Positions 1 through 5,058 of a DNA stretch of 5,058 nucleotides are shown here, piece after piece; the first letter of the stretch is position 1, and each line of letters starts with the position of its first letter. Under the pieces are notes generated by a model. That model ran no database searches. It was given only the letters and a program-made list of their open reading frames with translations, and was not told the DNA's origin. Where the stretch lies: assembly GCA_007132365.1 (NCBI GenBank), contig SLOS01000286.1:1-5058 (forward strand). Reading direction: 5' to 3'. Made by a program: the position numbers and the translations under genes. Origin of the DNA: Bacteroidales bacterium (GTDB lineage: Bacteria > Bacteroidota > Bacteroidia > Bacteroidales > PUMT01).

Positions 1-35
1 GTACGACTGAGATAGAGTCTTAACTTCGCCTGACG

Positions 36-770
36 ATGAAAGATACCTGCCGTTTGTACACCGACCTCGCGTGGCTGTGGCCGATGTGGGGCGATGCGAC
101 TGAGTACGCTGATTTCTGCAGGCATGTAGCAGGACTGATACGACAGCACGCCGGTCGCCCGGTAACTACACTGCTGGATATCGGGTGCGGGGGCGGGAAA
201 AATATCCTGAACCTGAAGCGGGAGTTCACAGTCACCGGACTGGATCTGAGTCCCACAATGCTTGCCCAGGCAAAAGACTTGAACCCGGAGTGCATTTTTG
301 TCCAGGGTGATATGCGGACATTCAGATTGGGCCGGACATACGATGCCATTCTGATGGATGATGCAATATCATACATGAACTGCCTGAAGGATTTCGAGGC
401 TGCGATCCGCACTGCATGGGCACATCTGGAGGCAGGAGGAGTGATGATCGTCACACCCGATGTGACACCTGAGACATTTCAGCAGAACAAAACCACTGTT
501 ACATCTTCGATCCGTGATGCGATGGAGGTAGTATTTATCGAGAATGTTTATGATCCCGACCCTGCAGACGAGCAATATGAAACGACGGTTCTGTACCTGA
601 TACGCGATAACGGCAGGCTGCAGATTGAGACCGATCACTGGACCCTGGGGATATTCCCGCTGGATACATGGAGGACAGTCCTGCGGGAGACCGGCTTTGA
701 AGTGTACGAGGATCGATACAGCCAGGATGGTGATGAATACACGGTTTTCTCCTGTGTGAAGCCCGGGTGA
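36..770 (+). CDS. Class I SAM-dependent methyltransferase (244 aa)
   Basis: Probable soluble methyltransferase that moves a methyl group from S-adenosylmethionine to an unknown substrate. Motif I is the glycine-rich loop at residues 47-54 (LDIGCGGG), which contacts SAM. D70 in GLDLS is the acidic residue at the end of strand 2 that normally binds the ribose. D92 in QGDMR fits the adenine-contacting position, and MDDAISYM at about residue 107 fits motif II. A helical N-terminal cap (1-40) precedes the Rossmann core, and the C-terminal third (about 170-244) carries beta-rich segments as in the methyltransferase 11/25-type folds. An in-frame TAA at 21-23 lies just before the ATG, so the start is well bounded, although no clear Shine-Dalgarno sequence is seen. 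Codons look more GC-rich than in the three genes downstream, which hints at separate ancestry. The substrate cannot be read from the sequence. Family confidence is high. Confidence 0.9.
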   Translation: MKDTCRLYTDLAWLWPMWGDATEYADFCRHVAGLIRQHAGRPVTTLLDIGCGGGKNILNLKREFTVTGLDLSPTMLAQAKDLNPECIFVQGDMRTFRLGRTYDAILMDDAISYMNCLKDFEAAIRTAWAHLEAGGVMIVTPDVTPETFQQNKTTVTSSIRDAMEVVFIENVYDPDPADEQYETTVLYLIRDNGRLQIETDHWTLGIFPLDTWRTVLRETGFEVYEDRYSQDGDEYTVFSCVKPG

Positions 771-827
771 CCTTTTATCTTAAACGAATATATGGGCTGT
801 ATTTACCGTATCATGCCAGTTCCAGGA

Positions 828-853
828 AGCCTTTCAGGCTCAACAGGCTGTTG
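828..853. repeat. Two abutting dyads upstream of the cupin gene
   Basis: AGCCT-TTC-AGGCT (828-840) is followed directly by CAACAG-G-CTGTTG (841-853), and the word CAGGCT occurs twice across the pair. The block lies 31 bases before the cupin start and 57 bases after the methyltransferase stop. It could be an operator or a weak transcript-end structure. No T-run follows, so an intrinsic terminator is not supported. The symmetry is directly visible; any function is inferred. Confidence 0.4.
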
Positions 854-884
854 CTGAAACATTACGTTATATGAATATGAAAGT

Positions 885-1205
885 ATGAAACCAGCAAACA
901 TTTATGAATCAATTCCGAAAGATCCGGATGCCGAAATATTTGATGACATCATCAGTACTCCGGGTATCAGAATTGAAAGAATAATTTCAAAAGGGCACAC
1001 CTCGCCTGAAAACGGCTGGTATGACCAGGAAGAGAATGAATGGGTCATGGTTCTGGAAGGTTCGGGGACTTTAACATTTGAAGATGGTTCTGTTGCTCAT
1101 CTCTCAAAGGGTGATCACATAAATATCCCGGCACACTGCAGGCATAGGGTGTCATGGACTGATCCAAACCAATTAACCATATGGCTGGCGGTGTTTTATA
1201 AGTAA
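885..1205 (+). CDS. Small single-domain cupin protein (106 aa)
   Basis: A compact double-stranded beta-helix protein of the RmlC-like cupin superfamily. The length of 106 residues fits a stand-alone single cupin. Cupin motif 1 covers about residues 37-61. The usual HxH pair is replaced by WYDQEENEW (45-53), leaving E50, E52 and E59 as possible ligands; as I recall, this variant is common in a subgroup of small cupins. Motif 2 is at residues 76-89, KGDHINIPAHCRHRV, with the PAHxxHR signature and H84/H87 as likely metal ligands. A WLAVFYK tail ends the fold. The product is probably cytosolic, and no enzymatic role can be assigned. The ATG follows an A-rich stretch with only a weak GAAAG in front, and a five-codon ORF (871-885) overlaps the start. 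It is 114 bases from the methyltransferase, so co-transcription is uncertain. The family call is firm. Confidence 0.88.
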   Translation: MKPANIYESIPKDPDAEIFDDIISTPGIRIERIISKGHTSPENGWYDQEENEWVMVLEGSGTLTFEDGSVAHLSKGDHINIPAHCRHRVSWTDPNQLTIWLAVFYK

Positions 1206-1262
1206 TTTTGGATAGGAATGCCGGCAGCTAACATAGTTGGGTAATTAGAAAAATTAATATTC

Positions 1263-1670
1263 ATGAACTGGAAGTTTTTTGTATCATGGGTTCCGGGTAT
1301 TCCGATTGCTATTATCAATGGCGTAATTCGTGAATACTGGTATCAGCAATTCCTGCCCGAACAGCAATCTCATCAACTCTCTACCTTAAGCTTTATAATA
1401 CTTTTTGGGGTTTACATTTGGTTTATTCTCAGATGGCTGAAACTTCCTTCACCACGGGCAGCCCTTCGACTTGGTTTGACATGGCTTGCCCTGACTTTCG
1501 CCTTTGAATTCCTTTTCGGACATTTCGTGATGGGCCATTCCTGGGCAACCCTGTTTCAAGACTACAATATTTTTGCGGGTCGCGTGTGGGTTCTTGTGCT
1601 TGTCTGGATTAGCACAGCTCCTGTCATTTTCTATCGAATTAAGAGAGGTCGATCCCTTTCGGGGAAATAA
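1263..1670 (+). CDS. Unnamed small membrane protein with four predicted helices (135 aa)
   Basis: I recognise no named family with certainty. Four hydrophobic segments are visible, at about residues 6-23, 41-58, 67-86 and 107-124. A basic loop (R57, K60, R65, R69) lies between helices 2 and 3, and the tail is basic (KRGRSLSGK). Between helices 3 and 4 there is a polar, motif-like stretch, FEFLFGHFVMGHSW (81-94) followed by YN.FAGR (101-107). Two histidines, a glutamate and an arginine lie there near the membrane edge. That pattern recalls small uncharacterised bacterial membrane proteins and suggests a conserved site rather than random hydrophobic sequence. The gene starts 57 bases after the cupin stop, with an AT-rich leader and no clear Shine-Dalgarno sequence. 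It ends 17 bases before the first possible start of the CPBP protease gene, so the two membrane proteins may share a transcript. Confidence 0.72.
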   Translation: MNWKFFVSWVPGIPIAIINGVIREYWYQQFLPEQQSHQLSTLSFIILFGVYIWFILRWLKLPSPRAALRLGLTWLALTFAFEFLFGHFVMGHSWATLFQDYNIFAGRVWVLVLVWISTAPVIFYRIKRGRSLSGK

Positions 1671-1673
1671 AAA

Positions 1674-1718
1674 CGGGTGGAGCCGGCATGCTCTGTATGC
1701 AGTTGAATCCGGCTCCCG
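1674..1718. promoter_or_regulatory. GC-rich hairpin between the 4-TM gene and the CPBP gene
   Basis: GGAGCCGG (1679-1686) is the exact reverse complement of CCGGCTCC (1709-1716), with a 22-base loop. Bulging out GTG (1677-1679) extends the pairing to 10 bp, CGG+GAGCCGG (1674-1686) against 1709-1718. The structure begins four bases after the stop of the membrane protein gene and buries the upstream candidate ATG (1688) of the protease gene. There is no T-run on the + strand. On the - strand the stem is followed by five Ts (complement of 1669-1673), the shape of a leftward terminator. It could act as an mRNA-processing or translation-control hairpin or as a weak terminator. Confidence 0.4.
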
Positions 1719-1735
1719 AAACAACAAACGAAAAG

Positions 1736-2551
1736 ATGCATAAGGCAAAAGCTGTCCTTGAAGTTGTAGTTGTCTTTGGCTCTATCCTGTTGCTCATTGC
1801 ATTGGTAGGCCTGTCACCAGCCGGCAGTTGGGAACGGCAGGTATCAAACCGGTTTTTTATTGAGTATGGGATAATGATCATCTTCCCCCTGCTTTTGCTG
1901 GTGGCGACCCGCAGGAACCTGGCAGCCTATGGTCTGTCGTTTCGCAACTTTTCATATCATCTGGACATAGCGGCAACTGCATTAGTGCCTGTAGCATTAG
2001 CCAGTGCTGCCTTTGCATTTGTAGATTACAGGGAATGGCACGGTTCGCTTATCCTTGCTGCTCTTAGAATTGCTGTTCTTTTTGTAACAGGCTGGTTGCT
2101 GAAGCGCAAACCAACAGCAGCCGGGAAAGGGGTCTTGCTCAGCACTTTTTTACCACTGCTTTTCATTGGACTTGCTATGGGGACCTGGCTGGGGAATGCC
2201 TTGACTGCCATTGTCTTCTACCTCTTTTTTGTTGGGTTCGGGGAGGAACTGTTGTTTCGCGGGTATATCCAATCCAGGTTAAATGTTGCTTTCGGTAAGC
2301 CATTTAAGTTTATGGGGGTCAATTATGGTTGGGGTATTGTGATAGCATCAACCCTTTTCGGGTTGATGCATGTACTCAATATCGGCAGTCTGGTTGGTGG
2401 CCGGTGGGAACTGGCCTGGTGGTGGGGTTTATGGACGTTCTTTGGGGGCCTGGTGTTAGGCTTTGTCAGGGAAAAAAGCGGTGGGATAATCGCCCCGGCG
2501 ATACTCCACGGGTTACCACAGGCAATTGCTTATGCCGTGCTTGGGCTATAG
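1736..2551 (+). CDS. CPBP-family intramembrane metalloprotease (CAAX/Abi type)
   Basis: Polytopic inner-membrane protein of the CPBP (Abi, type II CAAX prenyl endopeptidase-like) family, related to Rce1. It has about eight hydrophobic segments. With the start used here (271 aa), the motifs are EELLFR (E170, E171, R175: the EExxxR site), FGLMH (F208, H212: FxxxH) and H258 in APAILHGLPQ. The position four residues after H258 is Q262, where Asn or a similar residue is more usual. All candidate catalytic residues are present, so the enzyme may be active; its substrate is unknown. In bacteria the family includes bacteriocin self-immunity proteins and scaffold proteins. An upstream in-frame ATG (1688) would add 16 residues. 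I prefer 1736 because it follows an A-rich stretch and the 1688 ATG lies in a GC-rich hairpin, but 1688 remains possible. The family call is firm. Confidence 0.88.
   Translation: MHKAKAVLEVVVVFGSILLLIALVGLSPAGSWERQVSNRFFIEYGIMIIFPLLLLVATRRNLAAYGLSFRNFSYHLDIAATALVPVALASAAFAFVDYREWHGSLILAALRIAVLFVTGWLLKRKPTAAGKGVLLSTFLPLLFIGLAMGTWLGNALTAIVFYLFFVGFGEELLFRGYIQSRLNVAFGKPFKFMGVNYGWGIVIASTLFGLMHVLNIGSLVGGRWELAWWWGLWTFFGGLVLGFVREKSGGIIAPAILHGLPQAIAYAVLGL
2345..2369. repeat. Perfect 10-bp stem-loop inside the CPBP gene
   Basis: GCATCAACCC (2345-2354) and GGGTTGATGC (2360-2369) are exact reverse complements separated by the five-base loop TTTTC. The hairpin falls within codons for residues 204-212 of the protease, including the catalytic FxxxH motif, so it must satisfy both coding and pairing. 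No T-run follows on either strand. It may affect mRNA folding or be a coincidence of codon choice. Confidence 0.55.
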
Positions 2552-2855
2552 GAAACTTAATCATAATCCCTTGATGCCTCTTGCCAGCGTGAGGTTCAGC
2601 CATATGATCGAAACCGCTACATCAACGTTTCTTTTCGGGTTAATTATCGTCTGGCTGCTACATCGCCGACATTATGGAATAAAAGATTTGCCGGGATGGG
2701 AAGAAGTAAATGTTACAAATCCTTATCTGGTATAGCCAGAACCAAATCTGTTTGAATAATATTTCGCCAAAGTAAGCTGGAATTTAAGTTATAAGCTACA
2801 GTCTGGACGCCGGCCTGGAAAGGTTTCATGCAGGTACCGTCTACATCCCTGATAA
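2552..2855. other. About 300 bases with no intact gene; decayed coding sequence
   Basis: This interval holds the short membrane-helix ORF described separately and, after its stop, a stop-rich stretch (2736-2855). Within that stretch, the frame 2788-2856 encodes VISYSLDAGLERF followed by ten more residues and a TGA. In front of it, after a TAA, the codons give AGI. The pattern AGI-x-V...LDAG resembles the strand before the central part of PfkB sugar kinases, which normally sits some 30 residues before the region that begins the next ORF. It probably belongs to the same broken kinase gene, shifted by an indel. No convincing promoter or terminator was seen. Confidence 0.4.
2604..2735 (+). pseudogene. 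Short unrecognised ORF, possibly the tail of a lost membrane protein gene
   Basis: A 43-residue reading frame from ATG 2604 shows one hydrophobic helix (about residues 8-21, FLFGLIIVWLL region), then a basic HRRH edge and a polar tail that includes DLPGWEEV. The same frame stays open upstream into the end of the CPBP gene (to about 2526, from a TTG), so the ATG may not be a real start. A single helix followed by a short cytosolic tail is what the C-terminus of a longer transporter-like protein looks like, and the next bases hold a decayed kinase gene. I therefore lean towards a gene remnant. A genuine small single-pass protein cannot be excluded. I do not recognise the family. Confidence 0.3.
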
Positions 2856-3170
2856 ATGACTGGACAAGGTGATGCAATTTTGGATCCAGATCAAACCATT
2901 TCCCTGATGCTGGATAAAGGTGTTGATTTTATTGCATTTACAGATAATGAGAAGGATATAAGAGTTTATGATGGTGATGGTCTGATGAAAATTCCCGTGC
3001 CGCAGGTAGATGCCCTTGATACCCTGAATGCCGGCGATGTTCTGCATGGTGCCTTCTGTTATTATCTTACTGAGGGGTTTTACCGCAGGGAAGCACTTCG
3101 CAGGGCTGTGATTATTGCCTCCAGATCATGTTGTTCTTTTGGTACCCATACATGGAAGGATCACGAATGA
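2856..3170 (+). pseudogene. C-terminal fragment of a PfkB-family carbohydrate kinase (104 codons)
   Basis: The fragment carries the most diagnostic part of the ribokinase/PfkB fold. DTLNAGDVLHGAF (residues 55-67) is the DTxGAGD anion-hole and catalytic-base motif, with D61 as the base and N58 replacing the usual glycine. The preceding strand pair (GVDFIAFT, then IRVYDGDGLMKIPVPQVDALDT) and the following helix ending in ASRSCCSFGT match the C-terminal end of sugar kinases of this type. Family members are about 300 residues, so roughly two thirds is missing, including the substrate-binding N-terminal half and lid. The ATG is preceded in frame by TAA and TGA stops and is probably not an original start. 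A related piece lies upstream in another frame. The 3' end overlaps the convergent membrane-protein fragment by 10 bases. The family is clear; activity is very unlikely. Confidence 0.75.
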
Positions 3171-3547
3171 ACAAGATTAATGAGTATTCTGATAGCTTCG
3201 GCGTAATCATTGATACCTGATCCAGGTACAGGGTCGTATTTCATAAAAAAATTTATTGTAAGAGGGGTAATAATATGGTAGGCAGCAGTTATAAACCCGG
3301 ACATTAAAGCAAGAGTTTCCAATATAGCAATAAGATTAGCAGGGATATGGGGGATGCCCTTAATCTCGAACCAGCTTGCCGGGGTATAAACCAGGTAAGC
3401 CGGAACAAAACCAAAGGCCATAGGATAAAGAAAATTACGTGCGGCTATTAGCCCGTAAATAAACAACACAATGGCCAGTAAAAAAAAGGCTGTTCGTTTG
3501 ACCGGCAAATATCTTATTTCTGCTTGGGAAAGGTGTTTTTCTTTCAC
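3161..3547 (-). pseudogene. N-terminal fragment of a probable AI-2E/PerM-type membrane transporter (128 codons)
   Basis: After a basic N-terminus, three hydrophobic segments lie at about residues 19-36, 39-56 and 68-92. The sequence from ARNFLYPMAFGF through AYLVYTP, SWFEIKGIP and IPANLIAIL follows the N-terminal pattern of AI-2E/PerM transporters, in which a helix hairpin is followed by a W/L-E-x-x-G-I-P loop and a third helix. That family is usually about 350 residues, so only the first quarter to third remains. The last 25 residues do not clearly match it and run into the kinase remnant. The only in-frame start is GTG at 3547, bounded by an upstream TAG. An ATG five bases earlier reads only ATG-AAG-TGA, and one indel there could explain a broken start. 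It lies downstream of the M48 gene on the same strand. I consider it a remnant; a small intact membrane protein is the alternative. Confidence 0.55.
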
Positions 3548-3565
3548 TTCATAGTAACTCTAAAT

Positions 3566-3593
3566 CGGTAAACTCCTGGCGGGGCTTTACCCG
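3566..3593. promoter_or_regulatory. Inverted repeat upstream of the AI-2E-like fragment
   Basis: GGTAAA (3567-3572) pairs with TTTACC (3586-3591). The interior CTCC/GGGG (3573-3576 with 3581-3584, one T-G wobble) can continue the stem with a single bulged C and a four-base loop. It lies about 20 bases before the GTG of the - strand ORF and about 75 bases after the M48 stop. On the - strand it contains an AGGAG word, too far from the start to serve as a ribosome site. No T-run follows, so it could be a leader hairpin or a processed intercistronic structure rather than a standard terminator. Confidence 0.3.
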
Positions 3594-3669
3594 AATGGCA
3601 TGTGTAATTAAAAAATTCACGGTGCGAAGTAAAAACCGGTGTTAAAGCTTCCTCCTGGGGGGTGTTTTA

Positions 3670-5058
3670 CTAATTCGCAACTTTCAGCAATTTACCTGCA
3701 GGAACCTGTTCCGTAAGTTCCATATTATTTAGAAAAGCAAATTCATCCATTCGGTCGTCTGGAACTCCCATTGCACGAAATATACCGGCAAGGGTTCCGG
3801 TACTTTCCACCCTTCTTATACTGATCCTTTGAGGTTGTACATTCAATCTGGCCGGATCGGTCAGTTTGTTGAAGTTAATCATAGTTGTTTCAAACCGTTG
3901 CAAGTAATCATCAAAGTTAGCTTCGGCCGACACCCCATGAAAAACATAGTATGTGCCATCATCATCAATAAAATATGACAGCACCCTTATATTTCCATCC
4001 CCTTGCTGTGACGGCTGTATAGAGATTGTTGTAATGGCCGGCATTCCGTTAACAGTCGTTCTCCGGGTTTCCAGAACATTAAGTTCAAGCTGCCTAAGGG
4101 TTGTCTGGGCTGCATCTTCCAGTGATGCCTGCCCGGCAATATTGAATACCATAAGAGCCTGCCTGTCCGGCGGACCGATCCTGACCTGGGTAGGCGCATT
4201 TTCAAGTTCCCAGCCGGAAGGAAAAGGAAACTGAAATTCAAGCTCGGGGTGGTAAAAGACATTGCCGTCAACATAACCCTGACGGGGGTCATCTCCATAT
4301 ACCATCCCGTTGAGCATTCTCAGATAGGATTCCTCATTTACCTGCCATTCGTCAATGCCAAGCGTTGCCTGCCATTTTTCCGCATCCCGCCGCACATCAT
4401 CGTAACGATCGCCCGGATCGGGGTGAGTTGAAAGGAAATTTGGGATCCCGGCACGTTCCTCCGCCAGGTTCATCTTAATCAGCACCTCAAAAAAATTAGC
4501 AATTTTGCGGGCGTCATATCCGATTTTTGAAGCATATTCCACTCCCAGCCGGTCGGCCTGACGTTCATCGTCTCTGCTGAATCTGAGAAATAAAAGTTCC
4601 ATTCCGGCCATGGCAAACTGGCCGTATCTTGCGAACTCTTCCGAGGCGATCATCCCCCCGATCAAAAGCAACTGACCCAGTTGCTGCTTTGTATGGCGAC
4701 TGGCAGAATGACGCGCTGTTATGTGGCCCATCTCATGTCCCAGGACACCGATCATTTCAGCTTCATTATTGAACTGGGCCAGGATGCCCCTGGTAAAATA
4801 GATGTAGCCTCCGGGAACGGCAAATGCATTTATAACAGGAGAATCAAGTATACGGAAATGATATTCAAGTTCGGGCCTGTGTGAGATCCCGGCCATTTCC
4901 GTGCCTTTTTCTTCAATCAGGCTAAAGAGCGGAGGATTTTCATAAAGTCCGAAAGCTGATATGATCTGGGGATCATATTCCCTGCCCATCCTGATTTCCT
5001 GACTTTCGGTCATGAACATAAGTTGTCTTTTGCCGGTAACGGGATTGATAGCACATGA
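3670..5058 (-). CDS. M48-family zinc metalloprotease, probable lipoprotein, 5' end beyond window
   Basis: Peptidase family M48, probably acting in the periplasm or at the outer membrane in envelope protein quality control. Counting from the ATG at 5019, the zinc site is HEMGH at 95-99, with E96 catalytic and E152 (SRDDERQAD, 148-156) the expected third ligand. NAFAVPGGYIYFT (64-76) and THPDPGDR (198-205) are also conserved family motifs. Residues about 250-385 form a second domain of unknown role. The last 50 residues resemble a LysM-like module ending in NNM-L-...-VPAGKLLKV. The frame is open from 5019 to the window end, and those 13 codons read SCAINPVTGKRQL. This matches the conserved N-terminal region just after a lipobox cysteine, so ATG 5019 is not the real start and the signal peptide lies outside. 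BepA/YfgC-like proteases are related but carry TPRs instead of this tail. Confidence 0.93.
   Translation of the reverse strand, partial: SCAINPVTGKRQLMFMTESQEIRMGREYDPQIISAFGLYENPPLFSLIEEKGTEMAGISHRPELEYHFRILDSPVINAFAVPGGYIYFTRGILAQFNNEAEMIGVLGHEMGHITARHSASRHTKQQLGQLLLIGGMIASEEFARYGQFAMAGMELLFLRFSRDDERQADRLGVEYASKIGYDARKIANFFEVLIKMNLAEERAGIPNFLSTHPDPGDRYDDVRRDAEKWQATLGIDEWQVNEESYLRMLNGMVYGDDPRQGYVDGNVFYHPELEFQFPFPSGWELENAPTQVRIGPPDRQALMVFNIAGQASLEDAAQTTLRQLELNVLETRRTTVNGMPAITTISIQPSQQGDGNIRVLSYFIDDDGTYYVFHGVSAEANFDDYLQRFETTMINFNKLTDPARLNVQPQRISIRRVESTGTLAGIFRAMGVPDDRMDEFAFLNNMELTEQVPAGKLLKVAN

Noticed and set aside
20..638. - strand ORFs opposite the methyltransferase gene
   Set aside because: Both are antisense shadows of a gene with clear SAM-binding motifs; their translations show no domain-like pattern.
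851..884. Possible promoter before the cupin gene (TTGCTG plus an AT-rich block)
   Set aside because: Neither a sigma-70 -10 box at proper spacing nor the Bacteroidota TTTG/TAnnTTTG pair can be placed convincingly.
1206..1262. TAAC...GTTGGG words resembling an integron attC site between cassette-like genes
   Set aside because: The two half-sites are only a few bases apart, with no long imperfect palindrome between them. The other gaps (771-884, 1671-1735) lack matching core sites, so an integron cassette array is not supported.
2841..3047. - strand ORF opposite the PfkB fragment
   Set aside because: It is antisense to a clear DTxxAGD kinase motif and its translation resembles no family.
3214..3228. 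TACCTG-ATC-CAGGTA inverted repeat inside the - strand membrane-protein fragment
   Set aside because: A 6-bp stem of this size is expected by chance several times in 5 kb, and nothing around it suggests a role.
3640..3669. Pyrimidine/G-rich stretch just after the M48 stop as a possible terminator
   Set aside because: Possible stems are short with loops too tight or mismatched, and no T-run follows directly on the - strand.
3953..4884. + strand ORFs and a second - strand frame within the M48 gene
   Set aside because: They lie inside a strongly supported protease gene and show compositional, not domain-like, translations.

Overview
The window most resembles a bacterial chromosome of moderate GC content, probably Bacteroidota or a relative. 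This is an inference from weak Shine-Dalgarno signals, A-rich stretches before several starts, and the style of the M48 lipoprotein protease. No rRNA, tRNA, CRISPR array, integrase or transposase is visible.

Left part (1-2551, + strand). Four genes lie head to tail: a class I SAM-dependent methyltransferase, a small cupin protein, an unnamed four-helix membrane protein, and a CPBP-family (CAAX/Abi-type) intramembrane protease. The gaps are about 114, 57 and 65 bases with the protease start preferred here (17 with the upstream ATG). They look like independent accessory genes rather than one pathway. The methyltransferase has more GC-rich codons than its neighbours. Two dyads precede the cupin gene, a GC-rich hairpin sits between the membrane protein and the protease, and a perfect 10-bp stem-loop lies inside the protease gene over its catalytic FxxxH motif.

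Middle (2552-3669). This looks like a decayed zone. A short ORF encoding one membrane helix and a tail (about 2604-2735) is followed by the C-terminal third of a PfkB-type sugar kinase, with a probable older piece of the same gene in another frame just upstream. On the - strand is what reads as the N-terminal fragment of an AI-2E/PerM-type transporter. The two fragments converge and their ends overlap by 10 bases, so each has lost most of its gene at or near the same place. This suggests a deletion or rearrangement scar.

Right part (3670-5058, - strand). A nearly complete M48 metalloprotease has an intact HExxH zinc site and a C-terminal LysM-like tail. Its frame stays open to the last base of the window, and the bases beyond its first ATG encode a lipobox-like cysteine and a motif that looks conserved in the family. 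The true start therefore lies outside the window and the product is probably a lipoprotein.

I do not see a convincing undescribed multi-gene system. The most notable items are the double-truncation scar, the perfect stem-loop in the protease gene and the hairpin that affects its start choice.
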